Numbered from the stretch's first letter, positions 37,854 through 47,766 are shown. The stretch: DNA of 64,000 nucleotides from Kribbella flavida DSM 17836 (GCF_000024345.1 NC_013729.1:868001-932000); one strand, 5' to 3'. The notes: generated from the letters alone by a model not told the origin. Program-made: numbers and translations.

Positions 37854-38060
37854 TCATGATGGCATGTCAGTGGCGTGATTCGCTGGCATACCGGTGTCCA
37901 GTCTCGGCAGGCAGGCGTCATACCCGCTTCCAAGCAGAGCCTCCCCGCCGACACCCGCCAAACTTGGAGCACCCGACAAGGGTAACAACTCAAGCGACGT
38001 GGCGACGATGTCATGGAGACTCGCCTCGTCAGAGAACGCCGCCGCGCTGAGATGTGTCCG
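37854..38060 (-). pseudogene. C-terminal scrap of an unidentified gene
   Basis: A minus-strand reading has a protein-like end (FSDEASLHDIVATSLELLPL, then AGVGGEALLGSGYDACLP) and stops at 37854, but upstream it runs into the IS30 fragment on the other strand. Probably a gene cut by that insertion. It lies just upstream of the DGQHR/HNH pair on the same strand. Confidence 0.3.
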
Positions 38061-38393
38061 GCCGTGGCAAGCATCGGCCCAGATTGCCTTCCCGACAATC
38101 ACGGAGCCGAGATGGCCCGGCACACCACCATCTCGGCAACCGTGGGTGCGCCGATCTACTTCTGTGGCTCCCAATCGCCCCGGCGGCGCGGGCTCGAACG
38201 AGAACGCGAGCGGCCTGCTGCGCCAGTAATTCCCGAAGGGCACCGACCTCGGCATCCACACCCCAGCACACCTCCGAGCCGTCGAAACGAGATCAACCAC
38301 CGTCCCCGCCGTGTCCTGGGAGACCGCACAGCCGCCGAACTGTTCACCGCACTGCTAACCTCGCCGACGCACCCGTATTGCGACGTTGACTAG
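38060..38393 (+). pseudogene. IS30-family transposase C-terminal fragment
   Basis: Reading on the plus strand and changing frames gives the end of an IS30 transposase: EMARHTTISATVGAPIYFC, then SNENASGLLRQ, a stop, FPKGTDLGIHTPAHLRAVE, then EINHRPRRVLGDRTAAELF. The Glu of the catalytic DDE triad lies in SNENASG. Three frame changes and a stop show decay. The N-terminal two thirds are missing. Confidence 0.75.
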
Positions 38394-38540
38394 AAGCCGC
38401 CTGGTTGGACCGGAAGACAGATGTGACGCCGTCCAGCGCGATCGGCCTATAACTGGCAGCGGGTGGCGACCGTTCGAAACGACGAAGTCTGAGCGGCAAC
38501 AGCGCAGAACACCAAGGTTCGATGTCCGCCATGTGAGCGC

Positions 38541-38927
38541 TCAGTCGAGGGCCAACTCCCACGCCACCAACTCAGGACGTCTGCCGGTGGCGAAGAACTC
38601 AGAGGCCGCCGCACGAGCATCCTTCACGGTCATCGCTTTGCCTTTGCTCATGGTCGTCGGCACGGCCCCATAGTCGAAAGTGGCCTCCTGCGGCTCGTCG
38701 AGGGTGCCGGCTGAGCGGTACTCGGCGGAGCCATCGACGTCGTCGTAGAGCGTCAAGGAACTGAAGGCCGCCCCTAGCCCAATGTTCATCGTGGCGAGCT
38801 CGTCCGCGCTGACCAGTTCGACCCAGGTCGGCCGAGGCAAACTTGCCACTCGGTCAAGCACTTCGTCGAGCTCGGCCTGGCTGCCGATGCGCTCCTGTCC
38901 CGCGTCATCGTCGTAGTAGGCCGTCAA
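38541..38927 (-). CDS. Imm1-family immunity protein
   Basis: 128 residues. It begins MTAYYDDDAGQERIGSQAEL, with WVELVSADELATMNIGLGAA in the middle, YDDVDGSAEYRSAG and FDYGAVPTTM further on, and an end around EFFATGRRPELVAWE, the Imm1 pattern. It starts 8 bp after the stop of the DddA-like deaminase remnant, the normal toxin-immunity order. In intact pairs Imm1-type proteins block the deaminase toxin. The gene seems complete although its toxin is broken, so it may protect against related toxins from neighbours. Confidence 0.78.
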   Translation of the reverse strand: MTAYYDDDAGQERIGSQAELDEVLDRVASLPRPTWVELVSADELATMNIGLGAAFSSLTLYDDVDGSAEYRSAGTLDEPQEATFDYGAVPTTMSKGKAMTVKDARAAASEFFATGRRPELVAWELALD

Positions 38928-38935
38928 GAAGTCGT

Positions 38936-39260
38936 TCAGGCGAGCCCTCTCCCATCACCGATGTAGACCTTATAGCCGCCTGGCCAATAGACCGTCAGCT
39001 TGGTACCGGTTGGCAACTGCCACGGCAACGTGTTGTCGCAGCCGTACCGACCACCACAGGGACGCTTGTTCACGTACAGGGTCATTTCTCGAGGCGTTCC
39101 CGCGCGGCGCATGAGGGCCGCCTCGCCCTCCGCGTGTTCTCGCGCAGAGTCGAGGCTGGCGGTTCGGCCGCTGAGACCTGGCGCCGTACCTCGGGTCCTC
39201 GCGTCCCGCTGAGCACATGAATCAGGCCTCCACGTCCGGCCTTGTCAGAATTCCGGATGG
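38936..39260 (-). pseudogene. SCP1.201/DddA-like cytidine deaminase toxin remnant
   Basis: The minus strand reads SLDSAREHAEGEAALMRRAG, then MTLYVNKRPCGGRYGCDNTL, then PTGTKLTVYWPGG and KVYIGDG, stopping at 38936. The HAE and PCxxxxGC motifs are the zinc and catalytic signature of double-stranded DNA deaminases of the DddA type. The upstream part (GRGGLIHVLSG) lies in another frame, and no secretion domain is found. It is therefore a broken toxin tail. Its neighbour is an Imm1 immunity gene. Confidence 0.72.
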
Positions 39261-39785
39261 CGGCCCGACGTCTCGCGGCCGGTCGGGTAGTGGCCGAAAA
39301 GTCTGCTCGACGAACGAGCGGGCTCGGGCCTTTCTCCAACTTCATCACTGGAGCCACTGTGCTGCGGCCGATCGTCGATGGTGCCCCAGAGACCGTGGTC
39401 CATCCTCCTCCCAACTCGTCTCGTCGCCCGCCGGGGCGGGCTTATCCGGCTTGTTGGCTTCCCGCACGTCGTGGTCGTCACGGCGACGCCCGGGGGCCGT
39501 TACCTGGCCCTGGCGACCGTCCGCGCCCCTCGAGCCGCCCCTTGGTTCCGCGGTTCGAGTGCCGCTCATCGTCTACTCGAGCCACTGCCTCTCGAACCTC
39601 AGCCTGAGACAAGCAACGGGCTGTCTCTTCGCAACGCCTGGCCGATTGACCAGACGCGGCGATCGCGGCGAGAGATGGCTGCTCTGACGGTGATCGCGAG
39701 GCTGACCTATTCCAAGCTGCCCGATCTGCTCGGATCGCTAACGATGGAGGGCCTCCTCGGACCAGCACGATCTCGTTCTTTGGCC
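39261..39785. other. Eroded sequence upstream of the toxin remnant
   Basis: Three minus-strand frames each show short plausible pieces (KPDKPAPAGDETSWEEDGP; RLFGHYPTGRETSG) broken by shifts, possibly the missing N-terminal part of the toxin gene. No complete gene is supported. Confidence 0.3.
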
Positions 39786-40670
39786 TCAGGTCAGTGGCTT
39801 CCAGTCGGGCCACGGTCTCGGTCCGCGTCGGCCGCGAATACTGGCGACTCGCAGATCGGCCTGCTCACGGAGCGAAGGCTCTTCGCTCGCACGCTGGGCC
39901 GCGTAGCAGGTGACGCGCAACTCACGGATGTCGCGCAGCACATCGAATCCGTCCCACTTGAGCACGTCATGCCCGTATGCCTGTGCGAAGGCTTGGTACT
40001 CCTCGGCCGTCATAGTGCCGAACGTGCTCAACCGAACCGCGGTGCTGACCAAATCCCACTCAGGCGGTCCGAGCGAGAAACGTTCGAGGTCCAGGAGCAC
40101 CGGGCCATCGGCTGTTACCACGACGTTGCCAGCCCAGGCGTCGCCGTGGATCGCGCTCCGTGGCAGGCCGGCGGGAAGGTCATCGAACGCCTCCCGGAGT
40201 CGGGCAAGCTGCCCACGCAGCCAGTCCCGATCGTCTTCGCTCAAGGTCGTCGCTCCTTCGATACGTTCGGCCAGGCGAACGAACGGGGGCAAGCGGTGGA
40301 AGATCGAAGTCGTTCGGTAGTGACTGGCGTGTAGGCGTTTGAGTACGGCGGCGACCTCGGGCGGGGTGCCATGACGATGCTCGGGGAGCTCACGCCAAAA
40401 GGTCACCGGCGAGGCATCAATGACGACCGGCTGGTCAATGCCGGCGACGGTCTCAGCTGCTCGCACCTTCACAGACGCAAGCCATCGTGCGAGGGCGACC
40501 TCCTTCCTAGCGGCGTCAAGCTGCCCGCTTCGTCCGATGCGCACCACCACCTGGCCCGGGAGACGGTAGATGGCGTTCTCGCCCAGCCGAACTGGCTTGG
40601 CGCCCGACGAGGACAGGCCAACCTGACTGCATGCCTGCTCGAGCAGCACCTGTGAAGGTGACACTGTCAC
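39786..40670 (-). CDS. Aminoglycoside phosphotransferase-family kinase
   Basis: 294 residues. APH fold motifs are RLGENAIYRLPGQVVVRIGR near residue 30 (ATP loop), the Brenner motif HGDAWAGNVVV near 193 with catalytic Asp and Asn, and the metal-binding Asp in LLDLERFSLG near 210. The ATG overlaps the stop of the HTH regulator (ATGA), so they are co-translated. Small-molecule kinases of this group often have unknown substrates; resistance to a drug is possible but not shown. Confidence 0.85.
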   Translation of the reverse strand: MTVSPSQVLLEQACSQVGLSSSGAKPVRLGENAIYRLPGQVVVRIGRSGQLDAARKEVALARWLASVKVRAAETVAGIDQPVVIDASPVTFWRELPEHRHGTPPEVAAVLKRLHASHYRTTSIFHRLPPFVRLAERIEGATTLSEDDRDWLRGQLARLREAFDDLPAGLPRSAIHGDAWAGNVVVTADGPVLLDLERFSLGPPEWDLVSTAVRLSTFGTMTAEEYQAFAQAYGHDVLKWDGFDVLRDIRELRVTCYAAQRASEEPSLREQADLRVASIRGRRGPRPWPDWKPLT

Positions 40671-41284
40671 GAGGCGGCCAGCACATTACGGATGTCGTGG
40701 CGCAGTTCGTCGACTTCATCGATTCGCTCGAACACCGTCGCCCGGCGCGCCAGGTCACGCAGGTCGTCAGCTGCCCGACGTGAACGCAAGGACCGAGCGT
40801 CCTTCAGTGCCTGCGCGCCAATGACAGCCTCCTGGGGATCGCCAACCGTCATGGTCAGCGATGCCAGCTTGATACCGCTCATGGCGCGCGAACGCACGTA
40901 GGTCTCGGTGTGACCGGCGACGGCGCTAGCCAGCCTGGCAGCTCCTTCCTGTTCAGCCTTGCCCTGACGGACGGCGAGATCCCACAAGGCATGCCCGGTG
41001 TCGCCAAGGTGCTTGAACTCCATGTACATCGATTCGACCGTGCGAGCCTGGGCGATCAGGTCCGCAATCTGCTCCTCCGCGGAGCACGCCTCGCACCACA
41101 GGCGGATGTCCTCGTTTGAGGGTGCCTGTACCCCGTGCTCCAGCTTCGAGACACGCGTGAAATGCCAACCGGTCGCGGCAGCGAGCTCGCGACCGGTCAG
41201 CCCGGCATCCTTGCGGAGCTCCCGAAGACGCAGGCCCAACGCCTCCTGCGCCTTTCGGGTGGCGCTATTCGGGGTTGTACTCAC
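40667..41284 (-). CDS. XRE-family HTH regulator, probably with an internal deletion
   Basis: 205 residues. The HTH LRLRELRKDAGLTGRELAAA, followed by TGWHFTRVSKLEHG, covers residues 16-55 and is typical of the actinobacterial regulators paired with DUF397/DUF6879 genes. After YMEFKHL near residue 92, where those proteins continue into a ligand-binding domain, the sequence changes to a TPR-like tail (KLASLTMTVGDPQEAVIGAQ, RSRRAADDLRDLARR) seen in a different group of HTH regulators. It looks like a fusion of two regulators. It is open and may still be expressed. Confidence 0.7.
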   Translation of the reverse strand: MSTTPNSATRKAQEALGLRLRELRKDAGLTGRELAAATGWHFTRVSKLEHGVQAPSNEDIRLWCEACSAEEQIADLIAQARTVESMYMEFKHLGDTGHALWDLAVRQGKAEQEGAARLASAVAGHTETYVRSRAMSGIKLASLTMTVGDPQEAVIGAQALKDARSLRSRRAADDLRDLARRATVFERIDEVDELRHDIRNVLAAS

Positions 41285-41783
41285 TGTGCGGTATCGCCAA
41301 CGACCACACCCGCTCGAATGCGTCGCGGCACATCTCCACGACGGACGGGTTAGTTGTGGTCGTGAACGCCGTGTTCAGGCCGGACCCGGCGTAGTGCGGA
41401 AACACCACCCTCTCGTCATCGAGCAGGTAGTAGTCATTGCCGGGTATGCACAACTCCGAGACCGATCGTCGTGGCACTCAGCGGATGTCCTCACCGGCTG
41501 CGGCGATGGGCGTGAACACGGTGTAGACCCACCGCTGGTATTCGCTGAGCGGTTCCGAGACGATCTTTGCTCGTCGCACCGTTCGTCCCGCGGCTACATG
41601 TTCACGAAGTGTCGTACACCACTCCTGCAGCCACTCGAAGTCGTCCGCCTCACTGCGCTTCCACTTCGCCATGTGCGGCAGCTCAACCTCGGTGCCGTAC
41701 GCGTCGCGGGTCTCCAGGTGCACCGAACTGCGCTTGAACTCCGTCAGCAGTTCGTCGAAGGCTTCCTCGGTGATCTCCTCCAC
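41265..41783 (-). pseudogene. DUF6879-family gene with one in-frame stop
   Basis: 173 codons in one frame, from MEEITEEAFDELLTEFKRSS to the end around FERVWSLAIPHSEYNPE, broken only by a TGA at 41478-41480 between GEDIR and VPRRSVSEL. Homologues have Trp at this position, so TGG to TGA explains it. A GTG straight after the stop could allow translation restart. It lies between the HTH regulator gene and a small upstream gene, the usual three-gene module. Confidence 0.7.
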
Positions 41784-41793
41784 GCCGGCCGGC

Positions 41794-41994
41794 CTACGGG
41801 TTCGTGAAGAACGGAATCATCCGGTCCGGAATCTCGACCGCGGTCTCGCCCTCCGGGAGGTTGATCGTCGCGAGGGCATCCGGGTCAGTGACGACCCAGC
41901 CCTGCACGACCCAGCTGCCCCGGTCGGTCTTGTAGAGGGTCGGACTGTTCTTCGGAGTCGAATCCGGGTCGCCTGCAACCAGCGTCAGCTTCAT
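41794..41994 (-). CDS. Small hypothetical protein of the HTH/DUF6879 module
   Basis: 66 residues from the internal ATG at 41994: MKLTLVAGDPDSTPKNSPTL, then DRGSWVVQGWVVTDPDAL and an end around IPDRMIPFFTNP. Small proteins of this kind precede DUF6879 and HTH genes in many actinomycetes. Ten bases separate it from the DUF6879 start. The role is unknown. Confidence 0.7.
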   Translation of the reverse strand: MKLTLVAGDPDSTPKNSPTLYKTDRGSWVVQGWVVTDPDALATINLPEGETAVEIPDRMIPFFTNP

Positions 41995-42368
41995 CGTGAT
42001 CCCCTGTCGCATCGGTTTCTCAAGCTTTGCTTCGCCAAGTTTGAAATTCCTCGATGTTGCATGTCACCGATGTTGCGAAAAGTTGCTAGCCCGAGTCTCC
42101 CACGCTGAGACCGGGCTCCGCCTCTCGACCGCCGGGACCTCCGAGTCCGAAGGTTCGCATTCCTAGGACGGCCTGGCCAGCAGCGCTGGATCGAGACCAT
42201 CTCAACTTGGAGGTAGACGTTGCTCTCCCCCTCGCGGAAGACCGCAGGACAGCTGTTGCCTGGGCAGCGGGGGTCTTTGCCATAGAACCGACGACCGCGA
42301 TCAGCAGTGGGCCTCCGAGTCTGATCTTGTCGTATCGCAGAACGACGTCCGCCCGTGTACGGCGTAGG
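41995..42368. other. Intergenic region between the HTH module and merB
   Basis: 374 bp with only short arginine-rich frames on both strands. It should contain the promoter of the small-protein/DUF6879/HTH/phosphotransferase unit near 42000-42060; no clear consensus is visible. Confidence 0.4.
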
Positions 42369-43337
42369 TCAGCTGGCGGAGAGCAAGTGGCCGAACAGCC
42401 GAGCTGCAAGTTCTTCGGCCTCCTGTTGGCTGAGGATCTGCCCCGGCACATTCGGGTGCGCGTCCGCCCAAGCCTGGGCGGCGCGGTCGTCGGCGAACAC
42501 GTTGAGGTAGTCACAGCAGCAGTCAGCCGACGGTCCGCCGCATTCTTCAGCGCCGACGAATGCCACTGCGGTTGCGGGTTCCCAGCTAGTCCGACCGTCG
42601 CTGGTGGTGATGGTGATCGGCTGGCCGCTGACGACGTCCACCGTTTCGATGACGGTGTCTCGGCCGAGCATCGCCGAGATGCCGAGCGCATCGATCGCGC
42701 ACATCGCGAACACATCCACTCCCTCGCCGGGTGGGCCGGCGATGCAGACACCGTGCCGCGTGGGTACGGCGGAGAACGGGTACGCGATCGCGATCTGCCC
42801 ATCCGGCGCCAGGCGGATCGCGTCGAGGTCATGCAGTGCCTCCAAGGTCTCCTCGACGCTCGAGCCACCGCCGATCGACGCCGCGGCATTCAGATCGCCC
42901 CGGCCGGGCGGTCGGCCTGTAGCAGCGAAACAACGAAGGATGGCCTGATGCACCGCCCGCTGGACGGACTCCAGTGGCAAGGCCCGCGTCCGCCAAGCAC
43001 TCAGTACGCCGGATGGTGTGTCTTGTGGCTGCTGGCTGGCTGCAACGATTGCCTTGCGCAGTTGTTCGACGGATGGCGCCGGAACGATCCGGCCGGCCTC
43101 GTCGCGGTAAAGACGACAAGACAGGGTGCACGCGCCCTCCTCATCGTCATCGGCTGAGACGAACGGGTCGGCACCGTCGACCAGCAACGTCGGCGAGCCG
43201 ACCATGCCGAACCGGACCGCGTCCGCATCGGTGTCGATCATCCGAGTCATGACCGGAACATCCGTGACCAGTGCCAGCCGGTCCAGCATCGGGATGACGT
43301 TCGGACACCCCGCGACATGCAGAACCTCGAGCCTCAT
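42369..43337 (-). CDS. merB: Alkylmercury lyase MerB with N-terminal thioredoxin-like domain
   Basis: 322 residues from the ATG at 43337 overlapping the merR stop (ATGA). Residues 1-100 look like a thioredoxin-fold domain (LEVLHVAGCPNVIPML; MVGSPTLLVDG). Residues 120-322 are MerB: the catalytic Cys and Asp in FAMCAIDALG near 213-216 and the second active Cys in SADCCCDYLNVF near 278. MerB cleaves the carbon-mercury bond of organomercurials. No merA (mercuric reductase) follows in the window, so the released Hg(II) must be handled elsewhere. Confidence 0.88.
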   Translation of the reverse strand: MRLEVLHVAGCPNVIPMLDRLALVTDVPVMTRMIDTDADAVRFGMVGSPTLLVDGADPFVSADDDEEGACTLSCRLYRDEAGRIVPAPSVEQLRKAIVAASQQPQDTPSGVLSAWRTRALPLESVQRAVHQAILRCFAATGRPPGRGDLNAAASIGGGSSVEETLEALHDLDAIRLAPDGQIAIAYPFSAVPTRHGVCIAGPPGEGVDVFAMCAIDALGISAMLGRDTVIETVDVVSGQPITITTSDGRTSWEPATAVAFVGAEECGGPSADCCCDYLNVFADDRAAQAWADAHPNVPGQILSQQEAEELAARLFGHLLSAS

Positions 43338-43741
43338 CGGGTCGCCTCGCTCTGGGCGCCGAGTGCCTCGAGCAATGCGCACCGCCGATCCGCGCGAGGC
43401 AGCTCGCAGGTCGCGACGAACTCCGCGAGAGAATCACGCACCCGTTGCAGGTCGTGGATCCGTGACTCCACGTCGGCACGACGCCGCTCCGCCAACGCCC
43501 TCGCCATGTCACAGCTTTCCGGGCCGCCCGCGTCCAGATGAAGCAATTCCTCCACCTCGTCTAGGGTGAACCCCAGTTCCTGGGTCCGTTTGATGAATCG
43601 CAGCAACTCCAACATCGTTTCCGGGTAGTCCCGATAGCCACCACTGATACGCGGCGGCGCCGTCAGGAGCCCGCGACGCTCGTAATAGCGCAGCGTCTCA
43701 GCGTTCACCCCAGCACGCCCAGCCAACTCGCTCGTACTCAT
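43334..43741 (-). CDS. merR: MerR-family mercury-responsive regulator
   Basis: 135 residues from the ATG at 43741. N-terminal HTH MSTSELAGRAGVNAETLRYY followed by ERRGLLTAP, then the long coiled helix. Cysteines at CDMARALAERR, at TCELPRADRRC and the closing RCALLEALG match the Hg(II)-binding trio of MerR. It represses and, with mercury, activates its own promoter. Shares a four-base overlap with merB. Confidence 0.88.
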   Translation of the reverse strand: MSTSELAGRAGVNAETLRYYERRGLLTAPPRISGGYRDYPETMLELLRFIKRTQELGFTLDEVEELLHLDAGGPESCDMARALAERRRADVESRIHDLQRVRDSLAEFVATCELPRADRRCALLEALGAQSEATR

Positions 43742-43757
43742 GTCCCCATGGTCAACC

Positions 43758-43779
43758 CCGTACTCAAGTACGGAGTCAA
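43758..43779 (-). promoter_or_regulatory. mer promoter/operator
   Basis: A 16-bp dyad at 43758-43773 (ccgtac-ttga-gtacgg on the minus strand) lies directly after a -35 TTGACT (43774-43779). The spacer to the -10 position is 19 bp, the overlong spacing that MerR proteins correct by twisting DNA. The -10 itself (TGACCA) is weak. The merR start is 17 bp downstream of the dyad. Confidence 0.75.
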
Positions 43780-43781
43780 GT

Positions 43782-44152
43782 GACGACCTGAGCACGCTGC
43801 AACCGAGCACACCGCAGCTTCCGGCTCAACCGGGCGCCGCAACGGATTCTCGACTTGAGTTGACCTTGCCGCCGGAGACGCCACCGGCCGGACCATCCGA
43901 GACGTTGAGACCGATTGCCCGCTGCACTCGGGCAACCTGCAGCGCCCCGTCGTCATCGAACGAAGCACGACCATCTCAGCCCGCGAACTCGAACTCGCCA
44001 CCAGAACGACAACCCCAACACCCGCACACCTCTTGCATGCCGGGCCGACTCCGTCGGGTGCCGCCGCGATCAGCCCCCTGATCGCTCACACGTTGAGCTT
44101 GCATGACCGACCAGGCGAACAGACTCAACAGTTACTTTCCGGGCAGGCGACT
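43782..44152. other. Gap between merR and the relaxase remnant
   Basis: About 370 bp with no credible frame. If the island once transferred, an origin of transfer would be expected near the relaxase start, but no strong inverted repeat was found by eye. Confidence 0.35.
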
Positions 44153-47100
44153 GTGCTAAGTATCCACCGGCTGAACGCCGGAGAGGGCTACCTGTACCTG
44201 CTTCGGCATGTCGCTGCGGGGGATGTTGATCGGCGGATGGGCTACGCCGTTGACGGCGTACTACACCGCATCGGGATACCCGCCCGGCCGCTGGATGGGA
44301 CAGGGCCTCAGCGGTCTCGGCGACGGCGAGTTGGTGCCCGGGAGCCAGGTCACCGAGGCTCAGATGGCGGCGCTGTTCGGACGTGCAGAGGATCCGATGA
44401 CCGGCCGGACGCTCGGCGAGCCGTACCGAGTTTCAAAAGGTCCGGCGGAGCAAAACCCGGGATCGGATCCGCGAACTCGACCCGGCCCTGTCTACCGCCG
44501 AACGCGAGCGCGCTGTGACACGGATTCGCCGGGAGGAGATGCGGAAGAAGTCGCGACAGGCAGTCGCTGGGTTCGACCTGACGTTCTCGCCGGTGAAGTC
44601 GGTGTCGGCGCTGTGGGCGACTGCCGATGTGGGTATCCAAGAGCAGATAGTGGCTGCGCATCACGAGGCTGTCGCCGATGTGTTGTCGCTGATCGAGCAG
44701 CACGCGGCGTTCACAAGGAGCGGCGATGGCGGCATCGCGCAACTGGATACCCGCGGGGTGATCGCGGCAGCGTTCGATCACTGGGACAGCCGCAGTGGCG
44801 ACCCGCAACTGCACACTCACGTGGTGGTCGCGAACCGCGTACAGGGCCCGGACGGCACCTGGCGGACCCTGGATGGGCGGGTCCTGTACCCAGGCCGCGG
44901 TCGCGATGTCGGAGATCCACAACGTGCTTCTCGCCGACCATCTCGCGCGTCGTTTGGGCGTGAAATGGGAGCATCGCGAACGCGGTTCCCGGCGCAATCC
45001 GGCGTTCGAGATCGACGCGATTCCGGACGAACTGCTCCGCGAGTTCTCGCAAGAACCGAACAGATCGAAGCCAACCTGACCGCACTTCTGGACGAGCGTC
45101 TTGACCAGATCCACCCACCCAGCCGCCGCGAAATGTACGCCCTTCGGCAGCACTCGACCCTCATGAATCGGCCAGCCAAGCACCTCGCCCAACCCCTCAC
45201 CGTACTGATGGCGCAGTGGCGCAAACGCGCCGACCAAGCCATCGGACCGGACGCCGTCGCCGCCATCCAACGCGCCCTCAACAACGCCGCCGAGCGTCCC
45301 TTGGCGGCGGCAGACCTGAGCCCGGAAACGCTCGACGCGTACGGCGCCGCGACCGTCCTGACCCTGCAAACCAAACGCGCGACCTGGACGCGCTGGAATC
45401 TCCTCGCCGAGGCCGCACGGCGAACCCGACTCCTCCGATTCGTCTCCACCACCGACCGGTTCGCCGCGCTACAGCGACCTTCGAACGCGCCGAACAGCAC
45501 TCGGTCAGCCTCATTGCACCCGACCTCGTGACCATCCCCGTCACCCGCGCCAGCGGCGAGAGCGTGTTCACCATCCACAACGGCCAGATCTACACCTCAC
45601 CCGTCATCCTCGGCGCCGAAGCCGTCCTGCTCGACCTCGCCCACGACGCCAACGGACCAGTCCTCGCCCCAGCCACGATCCACACCACCGGACTCAGTGC
45701 GGACAAGGCCGCCGCACTCCACCAAATCGCGACCAGCGGCCAGAAGCTCGAGGTCCTCATCGGCCCAGCTGGCACGGGCAAACCAGTCTGTTGTCTGCAC
45801 TCGCGGCCAGCTGGGAAGCTAGCCACGGCGTCGGTTCAATCATCGCGCTCACACCATCGTCGGCCGCCTCAACCGTCCTGGCCGACGCCATCGGCGCCCC
45901 CGCCGAGAACATCGCCAAATGGATTTTCGAGTCCGCCGGCCTCGGCGCCGAACAATGCCGCGAGATGATCCTGCACACCGAACACGCCGCCGGCCTCGCC
46001 CGCCGCTCAGGGCGCCGTCTCCGCCACCAGCGACTCATTGCGCAGCTCGCCGCTCTGAGAGCCGAGCACGATCGATGGAGCTTCCACAAGAACCAGTTCG
46101 TCATCGTGGACGAAGCCTCCATGGCCAGCACCATGGAACTCGCCACCCTCGCCCGCGCCGCCAACACCGCCGGCGCCAAACTCCTCCTCGTCGGCGACGA
46201 CGCCCAGCTCTCCGCAGCAGACACCGGCGGCGCCTTCCGCCTCATCGCCCAAGACACCCGAGCCGCGGAACTCACCGACGTCTGGCGCTTCACCAACCCC
46301 TGGGAACGCGACGCCAGCCTCGCCCTACGCCGCGGCGACCTCGCCGCCATCGACGCTTACGACAATCACGAACGGCTCACCGTAGGCTCGTCAGAGGAGA
46401 TGGAAGATGCCGCCTACAAGGCCTGGCTCACGGACACCCACAACGGCAAAACCAGCCTGCTGCTCGCCGCCGACAACGTCACCGTCGCCCGGCTCAACGC
46501 CCGCGCCCGCCTCGACCGCATCACCACCGGCAAGGTCGAACCCGACGGCATTGAACTCCACAACGGCAACCACGTCGGCCTCGGCGACCACATCGTCACG
46601 CGCCTCAACAACCGCCGCATCCCCTACGGCCACCGCCAGTTCGTGAAGAACGGCGACCAGTGGACCGTCATCCAGCGGTGGCCCGACGGCTCCCTCACCG
46701 TCCAGAACCACAGCAGAGACACCGTGACCCTGCCCAGTGCGTACGTCCAAGAATCCGTCGAACTCGCCTACGCCACCACCGCCCACCGCGCCCAAGGCGC
46801 CACGGTCGACACCGCCCACCTCCTCGTCACCGACCACCTCACCCGAGCCCTCATGTACGTCGGCATGACCCGCGGCCGCACCTCGAACCGCGCCTACGTT
46901 GCGACCCACCAGACCAACTCAGACCTGCACGAACCCCACCCCGAACAGACAATGCAGGACGTCCTCGAAGCCGTCCTGAGCGACCCCGGTGTCGAACAAT
47001 CCGCCCACGAAGTTGTGCGCCAAGAGCTCGACAACGCCACCCGCCTCGACCGCCTCATCCCCATCCACCAACACCTCTGCCAACTCGACGCCAAGAAGCG

Positions 47101-47766
47101 CTACCAACCCGCCATCGCCGCCTCCGGCCTCGACCCAACCGACCAAGCAGCCCTCCAAGCCTCCCCCGCCTACGGCCCCTCATCGCCGAACTCCGCCGCG
47201 CCGAAAACGCCGGCCTCAACATCACCGACCTCCTCCACCGCGCCGTCAACCAATCACCACTCACAACCGCCAACGACCTCGCTGCCGTCATCCACCACCG
47301 AGTCCACCGCCTCACCGCCCGGTCACTCCAGAAGACCGGCCGCCACCCGGCGCAGATCGTAGGCCTCGTCACTCCAGCCACCCACGTCAGCGATCCGACA
47401 CTGATCGCGCCGCTGCGCGAACTCGAATCGCGGATCATCGAACGGGCCAATTGGCTCACCGACCAGTTACTCACCGAGCCACACGCCTGGCACCGCGAAT
47501 GGCGTCGCGCTGCCGGTGATCCTCCAGACCAGGAACTCGCCGAAGCTGCCCGTGAGATCGCCGCCTACAGGGAGCGCTACCAGATCCACGGCCATTCCGT
47601 CCTAGGAGACGCTCCACCAGCCAACGCGGACGAGCGACGCCGTCAGCACTCCCGGCTCACGAAGATGCTCACCTGCTTCTCTACACAGGCCGCCGAACGA
47701 TCGACCGATGGCACCTGCATTACCGAGACGCCAACACAGTCCGCCCCACTGCCGCAGCCAGACTGA
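44153..47766 (+). pseudogene. traA: MobF (TrwC/TraA-type) relaxase-helicase, multiply frameshifted
   Basis: Starts at a GTG (VLSIHRLNAGEGYLYLLRHV). After a shift comes YYTASGYPPGRWMGQGLSGL, then from 44515 GFDLTFSPVKSVSALW and the histidine motif DPQLHTHVVVANRV of the relaxase. More shifts occur near 44890 and 45060. The helicase Walker A GPAGTGK at 45769 is followed by a shift to LLSALAAS; from 45791 the RecD-like part is open (FVIVDEASMAS; LLVGDDAQLSAAD; TTAHRAQGATVDTAHL; YVGMTRGR). A last shift near 47180 leads to the C-terminal tail. Intact homologues exceed 1100 residues. The gene cannot make a working transfer enzyme. Confidence 0.85.

Noticed and set aside
38970-39218. 82-residue minus-strand frame MCSAGREDPRYG...
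   Set aside because: It overlaps the deaminase remnant in another frame; the deaminase frame has the conserved HAE and PCxxxxGC motifs.
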